Source of the DNA: Mycoplasma sp. CSL7503-lung
GTDB lineage: Bacteria > Bacillota_I > Bacilli_A > Mycoplasmatales > Metamycoplasmataceae
DNA: 32,925 nucleotides
Direction: 5' to 3'
Assembly: GCF_025515455.1 (NCBI RefSeq)
Contig: NZ_JAOPHP010000010.1
Span: 1 to 32,925, forward strand
Shown here: positions 9,687-21,218 of the stretch, piece after piece
Layout: every line of letters starts with the position of its first letter
How positions within the stretch are numbered: position 1 is the stretch's first letter
Made by a program: the position numbers and the translations under genes
Notes under the pieces: model-generated
What the model was told of the DNA's origin: nothing
Seen by the model: the letters and a program-made list of their open reading frames with translations, nothing else
Databases searched by the model: none

Positions 9687-9700
9687 ATATTATTCAAAAA

Positions 9701-10888
9701 TTATTTAACGATTTTTGTTACTGATCCAGCACCAACTGTACGTCCACCTTCACGGATTGAGAATTTTGTTCCTTCTTCAACAGCGATTGGAGCGATTAAT
9801 TCTACAGTTAAGTTAACGTTTTCTCCTGGCATAACCATTTCACGTCCTGCTTCAAACACAACACCACCTGTTACGTCTGTTGTACGGAAGTAGAATTGTG
9901 GTTTATAGTTTTTGAAGAATGGAGTGTGACGTCCACCTTCTTCTTTTTTAAGTACGTAAATTGCAGCTTCGAATTTTGTGTGAGGAACGATTGAACCTGG
10001 TTTAGCTAAAACTTGTCCACGTTCGATGTCTTCACGGTTAACTCCACGAAGTAATAATCCAGCGTTATCTCCTGCAAGAGCTTGTTTTAAGTTTTTACGG
10101 AACATTTCGATTCCTGTAACAACTGTTTTTTTAGTAGCGTGTAATCCAACGATTTCAACTTCTTCGTTTAAGTTAAGTGTTCCACGTTCTACACGTCCTG
10201 TAGCAACTGTTCCACGTCCTGTAATTGTGAAAACGTCTTCAACAGCCATTAAGAAAGGTTTATCGAATTCTTTAACTGGTGTTTCAATGTATGAATCAAC
10301 AGCGTCCATTAATTCCATAATTTTACCTTCGTAGTGTTCATCACCTTCTAATGCTTTTAAAGCTGATCCACGGATGATTGGAGCGTTATCTCCATCAAAT
10401 CCGTATTCTGAAAGAAGACCACGAATTTCCATTTCAACTAATTCGATCATTTCTTCTTCACCTTCTAACATATCACATTTGTTTAAGAAAACAACGATAC
10501 GAGGAACACCAACTTGTTTAGATAAAAGAATGTGTTCACGTGTTTGAGGCATAGGCCCATCTGTTGCAGCAACAACTAAGATAGCACCATCCATTTGTGC
10601 AGCCCCTGTAATCATGTTTTTAACGTAGTCAGCGTGACCAGGACAGTCAACGTGTGCATAGTGACGTGACATTGTTTGATATTCGATGTGTGATGTATTA
10701 ATTGTAATACCACGAGCTCTTTCTTCAGGTGCATTATCGATTGAAGCGTAATCACGAGCTTCTGATAATCCTTTTTTAGCTAATACTGTAGCAATAGCAG
10801 CTGTTAATGTTGTTTTACCGTGGTCAACGTGACCGATTGTTCCAACGTTAACGTGTTCTTTACTACGATCAAAATCTAATTTTGCCAT
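9701..10888 (-). CDS. tuf: Elongation factor Tu
   Basis: The 395-residue GTPase delivers aminoacyl-tRNA to the ribosome. It has the full set of G motifs: GHVDHGKT (19-26), DCPGHADY (81-88), NKCD (136-139) and GSALKA, plus the effector region EERARGITI. Domains 2 and 3 follow, with [33 protein letters not shown] and the C-terminal [13 protein letters not shown]. The length is normal and no UGA codon is used. Base composition is visibly less AT-rich than its neighbours, as expected for a highly expressed gene. The SD AAAGGA precedes the ATG. It appears monocistronic, with a structured leader of about 105 nt and its own terminator. In mycoplasmas EF-Tu is also reported at the cell surface. Confidence 0.99.
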   Translation of the reverse strand: MAKLDFDRSKEHVNVGTIGHVDHGKTTLTAAIATVLAKKGLSEARDYASIDNAPEERARGITINTSHIEYQTMSRHYAHVDCPGHADYVKNMITGAAQMDGAILVVAATDGPMPQTREHILLSKQVGVPRIVVFLNKCDMLEGEEEMIELVEMEIRGLLSEYGFDGDNAPIIRGSALKALEGDEHYEGKIMELMDAVDSYIETPVKEFDKPFLMAVEDVFTITGRGTVATGRVERGTLNLNEEVEIVGLHATKKTVVTGIEMFRKNLKQALAGDNAGLLLRGVNREDIERGQVLAKPGSIVPHTKFEAAIYVLKKEEGGRHTPFFKNYKPQFYFRTTDVTGGVVFEAGREMVMPGENVNLTVELIAPIAVEEGTKFSIREGGRTVGAGSVTKIVK

Positions 10889-10945
10889 ATTTAAATCCTT
10901 TCTAAAATTTAATTTGTAATTTAATTATTTTTATTTGTAAAATTT

Positions 10946-10987
10946 GTTTTAGCGCTAAAACCACCAAAGTCTAGCCTTACAACTAGA
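10946..10987 (-). promoter_or_regulatory. Structured leader of tuf mRNA
   Basis: Two palindromic elements lie in the tuf leader. One is the 16-nt perfect palindrome GTTTTAGCGCTAAAAC (10946-10961). The other is a TCTAG-N8-CTAGA hairpin (10970-10987). Between them is GGTGG on the RNA strand. The GC-containing block stands out in AT-rich surroundings. There is no T-run, so it is not a simple attenuator. Confidence 0.45.
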
Positions 10988-11001
10988 ACCTGTCCTTAAT
11001 T

Positions 11002-11031
11002 ATTATGTTGTTAGCAAAAATATTTTACCAA
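11002..11031 (-). promoter_or_regulatory. Possible promoter of tuf
   Basis: On the minus strand, a -35-like TTGGTA (11031 to 11026) and a -10-like CATAAT (11007 to 11002) are separated by 18 nt. They would start the transcript just upstream of the structured leader. Other AT-rich -10 candidates exist further upstream. Confidence 0.35.
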
Positions 11032-11133
11032 AAATAAATAAATTAATTTTTTTTTAATTATCTTTTATTTATTTTTATATTTTAACATATTTTATTAAAA
11101 TTTTATTTTTATTATCACCGAATATGAAATTAA

Positions 11134-11171
11134 AAATAATGGATGTATTTTATTTTATACAACCATTATTT
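11134..11171 (-). terminator. Terminator of the M26-like metalloprotease gene
   Basis: A 9-bp stem AAATAATGG / CCATTATTT, extended past one A-A mismatch by TGTAT / ATACA, starts 4 nt beyond the protease stop codon. Confidence 0.75.
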
Positions 11172-11175
11172 ATGA

Positions 11176-14100
11176 CTATTTAAAGATACTTGTTCTAAAA
11201 TTATTTGTTAATGTATTGAATTTTTTTAATATTTCTTTTTTAACTTCTTCTCTATTGAAAAAGCTTCATTTTGGATTTAATTTTATGTTATTTAAATCAT
11301 CATTTATAGCGATAGTTAATATTTTTTTAATATCATTTGAATTATTTAAAGTGTAACTTTTATTTTTATATTTTATAGTAATTTGTTTGAAATTATCTTT
11401 TTTAGCTAGCCTTTCTCTATACATTGCCTTTCTAAAGTCGGCGTATGTATTATATTTATTACCAAAAATTTGGTTATATACATATGCATCTGATAGAATT
11501 TGATTTTCAATAGCATTCTTTTCTAATACATTAGATGCATATTTAACTAAACCGTCATCTCATCCATATTCTGCTAATAATTCAAATGCATTTCTTCTAA
11601 AAATTAATCCACCCGCAACACCGGTATCATTTTGATATCCTGCAAAAATAGGGTCAAACATTGATATTCAGTAATAGTTATAGTCATTATTACGTTGTCC
11701 ACTAAAATTATTTGCATTTTGTAAATTAAATTTATTTCCTTTAAATATTACGTTTTTATCAATTAAGTCGTCTAATGTATGGAGTGAAGCTATTTCATTC
11801 GCTGTTAATTCATTGTATTTATCAATTCCGTGTATGTAACCTTTGTCAACATCACTTTTTATATTTTTGTGTTGATCTGCTGGTCTGTAAAAGTTTCTAT
11901 TATTTCTTTCGTTTTCTTTATCTTTTGTAAGTTCTAACTTGCCATAGAATTTAGATTTTTCGTCATTATTTTTACTTAACATAATTTCGGCTTCTAATGC
12001 ATCAACTAAGTAAGTTACATCAAAAAGATTATGCATATATGTTTTGAAATCTTCTTTATTTGTAAATCTACTTATATTATTGTTAGTTGTAACATCACCA
12101 CTTAATTCTTCTGTTAAATTGAAACCGTAGAAATATGCATTAGCAGTAGAAACTGATTGGAATAAACCGAGAGCATATCCTTCTGGACCTTGCCCAGGTC
12201 TATATTCATTTCCTTGCAATCAAGTTTTTCTGTCGTAAACGTGTGTTAATTCATGAGTTATTGTTGAAGCTCCTTCTGGATCTAATAAGTTAACACTATC
12301 GAATCTAATAACTTTTGTATTTTGATTTGCATATGCTGATTCTTTACGAGCTGATTGACTATAATATTTACCAATTGGTCCGAAAAAGTCATTTATTGCA
12401 GTGTAAGTTTGATCGTGCGCAGTCGCTCATCTACGTTTTTCATCTGCATCATTGTAGATTGGTTCTCCGCTTTGGCTCGATAATAATCAATATCCTTCAA
12501 ATATTTCAGTTATATTATTTTTCATTTCTTCTTTTCCTTGATCATTTGCTATTGTATACATAAGTTCAAGGAAACGCATGAATTTTTCTGCACTTACTCT
12601 AATTTTGTTTTTAGCTTTTTCTAATTCTGTAGAATATTCTTCTTTATTATTTCAAATTGCTTCATCAATTGTTCGACCGTATCCACCAAAGTACATTGTC
12701 GCTATAGTAGAAATAACATACACATTATCTTCAGTTAGATTTAATAAAGGAAGAATGTATTTATTTGCATTTATTTTATTTTTAAGTTTTGTATATAGTG
12801 AAACGTCAATATCAGGATATTTTGTTGATTTCAATTCATATATGTAAGCTTTTGATGATTCTTTCAATCAAATATCCATCACTTGGTTGTTGTTAAAAAT
12901 TTTATTATTCATTTCAAGGAAATCGAAAATACTATTTTTATCATTTTCTAAAATTAATTTGCTCAAGTGTTCTTTGAAAACTTTATCATTATTTTGTAGT
13001 AATAAATCTTCAAATTTTAGTGAACCAATTTCTTTTAGTAAATCAATGTTTTTAATTTTTGCGTTGTAGAAATCAGGTATAAATAATACTATGTTCTTAA
13101 TATTATATTTTCCGAATTGAACTTTATATAATCTTTCTAGATAGGTTAAAGCTAGCATTATTTTTAGTTTGTTATCAGTAATTTCTTTTTTAATTAATTT
13201 TTTAATTGTATCGTTTGAATAATCTGCAATATTATAATTAGCAATAATAGATTCTAAATAATCTTTAATGTGTTCTTTAACATAATCAAAAGTTTTATTT
13301 AGATATAATGCATCCATTGTTTCACCAGGTCAACTTTGTTTCATTTTTTCATCACGAATATTTGATCTAAATTTATCATTATATTCATTTAATCCTACTA
13401 AGTTTTGGAATTCGGTTGAATTAAGTGTTAATGAATTGAATTCTTGGGCTAATTCATCAATTAATTGTTGATTTTTGTTTAAAAATTGTCTTGGTGTGAA
13501 TTTAAGATTATCGTTAAATGTATATTCATAGATATTTGTGTTATCAAATTGAACTGGAGAACTTAATTCATAAACTTGTATAGTATTATCATTGAATTTA
13601 ACTAACACTTTTTTTATTAAATCTTTGTTATATAAATTTGTTGCGAAAATATCATCTTTAGTTAACGTGATTACTGAGTTTATTTCTTTTGTATAAAGAA
13701 TATCTGAGGTGCTTACTAAATTACCTAATTCTACTATTGTGTTTCTATCATATAGAGGAACTAATTTAGACATATTTTTATATGCAATAATTCTTGTTGA
13801 ATCATAATTATTTACGCTTGCATAATTAACTTTATCAAAAACGTTTAATTTAGCTTCGTTTTTAATTATTTCAAGGTTTAGTAATTTTTGATTTAATTCC
13901 CTTTTTGAAATGTGAGTTTCATCAGTTGTTGATTCAGTAACTATATAATTATTTTCTATTGTTTCTGAATTTTCATTTCCCATAATGTTAGAAGTTATAC
14001 TATTATGAACATTTATAATATTTTCGTTCATTGTGGTTAGTTTATTACTATTATTACCTATAACTAAACCTACTTTGTTTTGTAAGTTTTGGTCGCTAGT

Positions 14101-16965
14101 TATATTTCCTAAAATATAGTTTTTGGTCAAATCAATATTATATGATCTAGAAGCTACAATACCATAATATTGTCCGTTTGTGGAGCCATTAAATATGTTT
14201 AAATTAACGTTAAATATGTTTTTTTCAATTTTTTTGTCGTTTGTTCCGGTCCCGCCGGATAAAGAACCGAAAATACCTCCAACATAAGTAGTATCAGTTT
14301 GTGAACGTCTATAATTTACTGTTGCTTCAATTTCTAAACGTCTTATATTAGAACTAGTTGCTGCTATAGATATTACACCACCATTTTTAGTTAGTTCTAA
14401 AGTAGAGTTTTTTATTTTAAAATTTTCAAGAGTAGCATTTGTTAATTGATTGAACAAAGGTTTATTCAATCCATAAATGGTATAACTTTTATTTTCGGAG
14501 CTTGTTAATGTACCTGTAAATTCATTCATTATATATGCATCTTCATTTGTATTTGATGCATATAAGTCGGACCCTATTTTAAATGTACCGCTAGGATTTT
14601 TTGTTATTTCAGAAACAAGTTGACTAAATGATGTTATAGCACCTTGTTCAGTTGATATTTGATCAACATAAAAACTAAAATGATCTATTGCATCGTTTGA
14701 AGAGTTAAAGTATACTAATCTATCATTATTGATTGTAACTTCATATTTATTATTTACTCTTGTTATATTTCTAATTGGTAGATTAAAAATTTCTTCTCCA
14801 TTAGTAATTTTTGCAAAATATTTATTATAATCAAAGTTTTCTCCGCTTAAACCGGCCACTTTTTGAATTCCATTATCAACATTAAATAATTCGACATTTT
14901 TAATATCTTTAAAATCAAATGATTTTTTATTATATTGACCGTTTAAATTATCCATTGAGTCTATTAGTTTTTCGGCTGAAACGTTTACCTCTTCTTCGGT
15001 TGCATTTTCTTTGTCTTTTATGTTAATAGAATCTTTAAGACTATCATCAAATACTCGTTTAATTTCTCCATCTTTTTCAAAAATATATGCAGAAGATTTC
15101 TTTTTTTCTTCTGCTAATCTAATTGCTTCTAATAATTTTGATTTATCAACAATTTTCTTAGGTTTTTCTTTAAACGTTACGTTTATATCATTTACCGAAG
15201 CATCAACGACTTTTACGAATGCTAAATCTCCAACAATATTAGATTGTAGTTCAATTTTTCTTCCTTGAAGTGTATCTAAAATTAATTTATCTATAGATTT
15301 TTGCTCGTTTTCAAAAATAATTTTTAAAAGTATTAAATCTCCCGCTTTAGCACCAAAAATAGGACTATTATTGTTGTTATCTTTGAAAATTTGACTTGAT
15401 TTATAAATGTATACACCGAAATCAGTGTAGTTTCTATTGTTTGTACCTACGTATACAGTTTTATTTGCATTAGATCTATTTTTAAAAGTAACTTGAACAT
15501 TTTTTGCTTCATCCATTGTTAAATCTATGAAGGCTTTGGATTCATCGATGCTCGATAATTTATTTTGGTTATTAACAGTTAAGGTTGAAATCTCTTGCCC
15601 AGAAGGTATGTCAAAGAAAACTCTAATAGTTGAATTTTCCGGTACGCTTTGAAGATTTATATGACTTGATGTTACTAAATTACTTCCCAAAGTAAGTGGA
15701 TAATTTTTAACTTGGTGTACTGTATCTTTAAACTTAACACTAACCGTTGTATTGTTCTTAATATTAAATCTAAATTTATTATTAGAATCGACTTCTCTTC
15801 TTTTATTAGAACCGTTTACCATTAATTCTTGAATTTTTTTACCATCAGGGACATTTATACTTACAATAACTTCGCTGTTATAATCTATACTTGCTTTATT
15901 TGCGTTATTTTCGATAGATAATTCTGAGTTTTCCAAGGTTAAAGAATATGTATTTAAAGAATATGTTGCATTTACTTGATATGTATCTTTTTCTGGTGTA
16001 AAACTAAATTGTCCGTTAATAACTTGGTCTTTTTTATCAACTCCATCTACAGTTAAAGAAACTAAATGATTATTTGTTGGGATTTTAAGATTTAATGTTA
16101 CAACTTTACCTTGTTCTACTATTTTGCTTTCTTCTAAGAAACCTTGTAAATTCAAGGTTGAATTTTTATTTTTTTCTTCAGGAATTTCTTTTACAATTTC
16201 ATTTTTTTGGTTACTATTTTCTGGGTTTTTTGGTTCTCCAGAATCTGTTCGATCATTATTTGAATCTCTCGGAACTTCATTTGAAACTTCTTTATCATTG
16301 TTATTTGATTGTCCGTCTTTATCATTGTTATTTTGTTCGACAAACACATTAGATTCCTTATCTTTGAATGTAAGGTTTATTGTAGTATTTGAATTAATTT
16401 TATAACTAAATGAATTGTTAGAAATATGGCTCTTATATTCTTCATCATTAATTGTTAATGAATTAATGTCCTTACCTTCTGGTATTTGAAATGAAAATTC
16501 AAGTAAAGTTTCTTCTTTAACATTACTTAAATTAACATTGGGTGTTGTTAGGGAAATATTATTTGAAAATTCGACTTTAAAGTTTTGAAAATCACTATAA
16601 ATAACTTCTATATTTGTGTTTTGTTCATTTATTACTCAATTAAATGTGTTTTGTTCAGATAATTGAATTGATTGTTTTTGATTATTTATTCTTATTTCGG
16701 AAACTTTTTTTCCATTAGGGATATCTAGTTTTAACTCGATCATATCACCAATTTTTAATTCTTTATTTGTATTATTATTTAAGTAAGAAACCCCGTTTAA
16801 ATTTACAATTGCATTTTGATTTTCTCTTTTAGGTATTTGTTTACGACCGGGATCACTTTTTTTACTTAAAACCTGAACGCTAACTCCAACTATTGTTCCA
16901 ATTGAAATTACCGACGCAATAACGCTTCCGATAATTATATTTTTTCTCTTTTTATTTAACGACAT
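11176..16965 (-). CDS. M26/ZmpA-like zinc metalloprotease, surface-anchored
   Basis: The 1929-residue protein is continuous under code 4. It starts with a basic N-terminus and one hydrophobic anchor (about 9-32) without a lipobox. Six related beta repeats follow (about 53-600), each containing I/V-P-x-G-K and a hydrophobic L-T-V/I-N segment and ending near V-x-F-K-D. An acidic Asn-rich spacer (about 208-262) interrupts them. Next come a FIVAR-like helical segment (about 605-675) and a beta-helix/GLUG-like stretch (about 850-1020), as in the N-domain of M26 proteases. The catalytic domain has HELTH (His1571, Glu1572, His1575) and a likely third zinc ligand Glu1595 in PEGYALGLF. AYKNMSKLVPLYDR resembles pneumococcal Zmp proteins. 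M26 includes the streptococcal IgA1 proteases; the target here is unknown. The promoter has an extended -10. Confidence 0.84.
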
Positions 16966-16988
16966 AAATCTCCTTATTTAATATAAAT

Positions 16989-16997
16989 ATTATAGCA
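16989..16997 (-). promoter_or_regulatory. Extended -10 promoter of the M26-like protease
   Basis: The minus strand reads TGCTATAAT, a perfect extended -10 (TGnTATAAT), 24 nt before the ATG. The SD AAGGAGA follows. No -35 at standard spacing is visible, as usual for an extended -10. Confidence 0.65.
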
Positions 16998-17036
16998 CAC
17001 ACCAAAAACGCATTTTTTCAAAAAGGATATAAAAAA

Positions 17037-17075
17037 GAGTAAAAAATTAAAAAATGAATATTTTACTTTTTACTC
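17037..17075 (-). terminator. Terminator of parC
   Basis: A 9-bp perfect stem GAGTAAAAA / TTTTTACTC with a loop that can pair further lies 7 nt past the parC stop. On the minus strand TTTTTTATATCCTTTTT follows. Confidence 0.7.
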
Positions 17076-17081
17076 ATATTT

Positions 17082-19646
17082 TTATTTCTCAGTTTTTAGT
17101 AGTTTTTCAACTCTTAAAAGTATGTCATCGAGATTTTTCTCGCTTTGTTTTATTGTTTTTTCTATTTTTTGTACTTTATTATTGACTGCTTTAATTGTTT
17201 CAGGACTAAAGTCAGCGTAGTTTTTAAAATTAGAATCTTGCATATTTCTTTTATATATTCCAACATTATAATTTTCTGTATTTAAATTTTGAGATTTATT
17301 AAATGTTTTATAAGATTCTAGATTATCAAAATATGTTCTATTATCATTAGTTTTAACTATTAAACATTTATCATTATTTAAAATATTTAAATCAATTACT
17401 TCACCAAATGTTTTTACATCAATTATTTTTTTACCTTTATTCGACTTTGAAATTTGGGGAATTTGACTAGCATTAATTTTTAAAATTTTTCCTTCTTTAG
17501 AAATGAAAACTAAAACATCTTGTTCGTTGTTTAAAGTGAAGTTTGCTACTTTATCATTTAATGATAGATAAATACCTTTAACTCCCTTAGCTTTTATTCC
17601 TTGAATGCTAATTTCTAGTTCTGAATAAGAAGAAATTAGACCTTTTTCAGTGATAATAGAAATGTTATTTTGGTCATTACTTAAATATGCATTTAATAAA
17701 ATATCATTGTTTAAAAGATTGATTGCTGTATACATTTTGTTTAGTTTTTTTACTTCAAAATCTATTAATTTAGTACGCTTAAAATATCCGTTTTTGGTAC
17801 CCATAACAACACTTAATTTGCTATTTCAATCTTTAATTTCGAAAACACTAACAACTTCCTCTGTAGGTCCTAAATTAACTAAATCTCTTAATGAAGTTCC
17901 ATAATCTTTTCATTTATTTTCATTTATTTTATAAATAGGAATTATTGCATAATTTCCATAATTTGTAAAAATTAAAAAATTATGCATAGTATTAGCTTTT
18001 TCGAAGTAAATTAAATTATCATCTTCTTTTAAATAGTATGTACTAATGTTATTTGAATCGTAGGTTTTATCTGAAAGTCTTTTAATAAATCCTAGTTTAG
18101 AAATTCCAAAATAAACTTCTTCTTCTTTTATTAAATCGGTTTGTTTGTAAGAAACATCAAATTCATTTTTTTCAATTTTAGTTTTTCTTTTTGTTCCAAA
18201 TTCATTTTTAATTTCTTGAAGTTTGCTAATGATGTATTCATCAAAAATATCAGAATTATTTAAAAGTGATTGAATTCTTTTTATTGTTTTTTCTAACTCT
18301 TCTTTTTCATTTAAGTAAGCTATTTTATCAGTTTTGCTTAAACGATAAAGTTTAAGTTCAGCAATTGCTGTAGCTTGTAAGTTTGTAAATTGAAAATGCT
18401 TAATTAAGTTTTCAATTACGCCAGATTTTGATCCTTCTGAATTTCTAATTACTTCAATTACTTTGTCCGGAATTTCAGCAACTTTAATGAAACCTAGAAC
18501 TATTTCGTGTCTTAATTTACTTTTTTCTAAATCGTATGTTAGTGTTTTTGTTTTTATGTCTTTAACATGCGAAATATATGAGCTTAAAAGTTGTTTTAAA
18601 TTTAATGTTTTAGGTTGGTCATTATCTATAGCAGTGTTATTATATGAATAACTAACTCTTAAATCAGTCTTACTAAACAAATATGATAATACACTATCTA
18701 TATTGATATCTTTATCTAAAGTTATTAAAATATTGATTCCATTACGATCAGATCTATCTTTAATATCAATAACACCGTCAATATCTCCGTTTGATATTAT
18801 TAAGTCTATTTTATAGACTAATTCAGATTTATTAATTCCGAAAGGAATTTCTGTAATTTCGATAAATTGATTGTTTTTTTCGGTATAAGTTTTGTAGTTA
18901 CAATACAAATAAATTCTTTCATTTTTATTTTGCCCATATTCAAATGCTTCAACGATTCCGGAGGTACCTTTAATTACTCCACCGGTAGGGAAATCTGGTC
19001 CCTTCACATATGCCATAAGAAGTTTTGTTGTAATTTGTGGATTTTTAATTAAAGCAATTGTGCCATCTATAATTTCGGATAAGTTGTGCGGAGGCATTTC
19101 GGTTGCCATACCAATAGCAATACCTTTTGTACCATTCACAAGTAATGTAGGAAAAATTGAAGGCAAAATGCTTGGTTCAGTTTCGCTATCATCAAAGTTA
19201 GGAACAAAAGAAACTGTATTTTTCTTTAGATCATTTAAAATGTAACGTCCAACTTTGGACAATCTAACTTCCGTATAACGCATTGCAGCAGCAGGATCGT
19301 TATCGATTGAACCAATATTACCATGCATATCTAAAAGTGGTATATTAGATTTTCATCATTGACTTAAATTAACCATAGCTTCATAAACAGAACTATCTCC
19401 GTGCGGGTGATATTTACCAATTACATCCCCAACAATTCTAGCTGATTTTTTGTAAGGTTTATCAGCATCTAAACCTAAAACAAACATAGAATAAAGAATT
19501 CTACGTTGTACCGGTTTTAACCCATCTTTTACATCTGGGATTGCTCTATCTTGGATGACATACTTAGAATATTTTCTAAATCTATCAGACATTATTTTAT
19601 CTAATGATTCTTCAATTATGTTTTCGACAATATGTTTATTTTTCAT
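17082..19646 (-). CDS. parC: DNA topoisomerase IV subunit A
   Basis: The 854-residue protein is open through several UGA(Trp) codons. It has the DNA cleavage domain with [34 protein letters not shown] (70-91, split here) and catalytic Tyr124 in [12 protein letters not shown]-terminal beta-pinwheel (about 540-810) ends in a helical tail. I prefer ParC to GyrA because SQWWK follows the quinolone pocket, where GyrA has a QDF-type sequence, and no intact GyrA box is present; GIKAKGVKG may be its degenerate form. Quinolone-contact positions Ser85 and Glu89 keep the drug-sensitive residues. parE is not adjacent. The SD is GAGGT and the mRNA leader appears very short. It pairs with ParE to decatenate chromosomes. 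Confidence 0.9.
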
Positions 19647-19663
19647 AAATACCTCGTAATTAT

Positions 19664-19669
19664 ATTATA
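19664..19669 (-). promoter_or_regulatory. -10 box of parC
   Basis: TATAAT on the minus strand (a second overlapping copy at 19659-19664), 18 nt before the ATG. It implies a leader of about 10 nt that barely holds the Shine-Dalgarno. Confidence 0.45.
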
Positions 19670-19837
19670 TTAGTTTATTTAATTTTTATTTAAATAAGTC
19701 TTTAAAGAGTATTATAGATCCATTTTTACTATGAAAATAAATTTATCACACTTAATTAATACTTAAATAAATTTAAATTGAGTTTTATTGCTTTAGAATG
19801 TATTAAATATCTTTTATTTTATTGATTGTTAAATAAT

Positions 19838-19886
19838 AAAAAATGAACCTCTAATAAATATTTTTCATTTAATGGGTTCATTTTTT
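19838..19886 (-). terminator. Terminator of the coiled-coil lipoprotein gene
   Basis: A 12-bp perfect stem (AAAAAATGAACC / GGTTCATTTTTT) with a 25-nt loop, 24 nt beyond the stop codon. A/T-rich arms on both sides allow function in either direction. Confidence 0.7.
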
Positions 19887-19909
19887 ATTAATAAATAAGA
19901 TTTATCTAA

Positions 19910-20737
19910 TTAATTATCGCCTTGTTCGTTATAACCTACAAGAGATTTTCATTTTTCAAATGATTGAGTTAGTAAATCATTTACTTTTTGAAAATACAAA
20001 TTAGATTCAAAATCAGGTTCATTTTTAATTAATTCTATAACTCAATCAATTAGATCATTTAAATGTGAGTTAGAATTATCTGTTTGTTTAGTCAATTCAT
20101 TAATTTTTTTCATAAAGTTTTCTTTTGCTTTTTTTAGCATAGTATGAAATTCATCTTTTTTAGTTTTTAGACCTTCTAATAATTTAGTGTTTTTTGCAAT
20201 AATTGCTTCTTTGTTATTTAATTCTGTGGAATTTTCATTAATTAAATTTTCAATATAAGCGTTAACTTGTACAAAATTACTAATGTTTAAGTCGAGAGTT
20301 TCATTAATATTATCAAAGTTAGCAAGATCTGAGTTTGTTTTATATGAATTTAAGACTGTAACAGTAGTGTCAAAAATATTTTTAGCATATTCTTTTTTGA
20401 TGTTGCTAGGGCTATTGTGTTCGATAATATTTTTTTGTTCACTAATTACTTTATCTTTAGAACTAATTGTTTCTTCTAAGGTATTTATTTTTGTGCTTAA
20501 TGTTGAGTTTGTTTCTTTAAGCGGGTTTAATTCAGACTCTAGTTGATGAATTGTTTCTTTTTTTATCTTTATTTCATCCTCTAAATCTTTAATGGTTGCG
20601 TTTGTATTATTTTTATTTTCGCTTGACTTTGTATTTTTCTTAAAGTTATAATTGCTTGTTTTTGAATTAGCACATGAAATTGCAATCATAGGTGAAACTG
20701 CTAATCCTAAAAATGTTAATAAATCTATTTTTTTCAT
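19910..20737 (-). CDS. Coiled-coil surface lipoprotein of unknown function
   Basis: The 275-residue protein has a signal peptide and lipobox AISC with Cys22. A Lys/Asn-rich spacer leads into a strong heptad coiled coil (about 45-112, with many Leu/Ile at a/d positions, Glu/Lys elsewhere). A second helical part (about 115-235) follows. The tail reads through two UGA(Trp) codons and ends VGYNEQGDN. I recognise no family. Long coiled coils on mycoplasma lipoproteins often form elongated surface projections, but that is general knowledge and no function is claimed. The ATG has SD GAGGA. A TATAAT at 20813-20818 would give a leader of about 70 nt. The gene stands alone and diverges from the dnaX side. 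Confidence 0.75.
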
Positions 20738-21218
20738 TTTTTCCTCATTTTATTTAAATATATTTTTTCAAAATTATTTTTTAGTTATCTACATTAAAAA
20801 TATATAAAAAGTATTATATAAAATATTTAAAAAAAGAAAAACATTTATTTTAACATTGTGAATGTAATTAAATTCCATTTTTTCCATAAAGATTATTTTT
20901 CAATAAATTTTAACTTACTTGATTGTGTAGGTAGTATATTTGCTCAAATTAGATAAGATTCATTTAGTTTTTTAAAATATTATTTATTTTATATTTATTA
21001 AGTTCATAATAATTTAAACAATTAAATATTAATTTAATAAATTAAAACATTAAATTATCAATATCAAATATTCTTATGAACTTATGAAATTAAATTTAAT
21101 TTTATATTATGAAATGTCATAATTACTTTGCTTACTAATTTTTATTTTAAAAAAATAAATTTTAATGTAAAATTTTTGTATTACACAAAAAATATAAACC
21201 CGAATGAAAGGATTAAAA
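20738..21218. other. Divergent AT-rich intergenic region
   Basis: These 481 bp separate the lipoprotein (minus) from the microprotein gene (plus). I find no convincing gene. Contents are a TATAAT at 20813-20818 for the lipoprotein, a TGTAAAAT at 21166-21173 that may be the -10 for the plus side, and an inverted repeat at 21000-21083. The rest is nearly pure A/T. Confidence 0.6.
21000..21083. repeat. Nested inverted repeats in the divergent intergenic region
   Basis: The outer arms AAGTTCATAA (21000-21009) and TTATGAACTT (21074-21083) are perfect. Inside lie ATAATTTAA / TTAAATTAT and then ATTAAAT-N4-ATTTAAT, giving a long imperfect stem. The extreme A/T content makes chance palindromes common, so only the outer arms containing G/C carry weight. 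Confidence 0.35.

Noticed and set aside
10026-10334. 102-codon frame antisense to tuf
   Set aside because: It is a shadow of the codon usage of EF-Tu on the other strand, with no promoter or ribosome binding site.
10946-10990. T-box riboswitch in the tuf leader because of GGTGG
   Set aside because: No T-box consensus beyond GGTGG, no specifier stem, no terminator, and tuf is not an amino-acid-related T-box target.
5355-16965. Many apparent stop codons that would split the large proteases into pseudogene fragments
   Set aside because: All breaks are UGA, all pieces lie in the same frame, and the tRNA-Trp(UCA) gene shows that UGA is tryptophan here.
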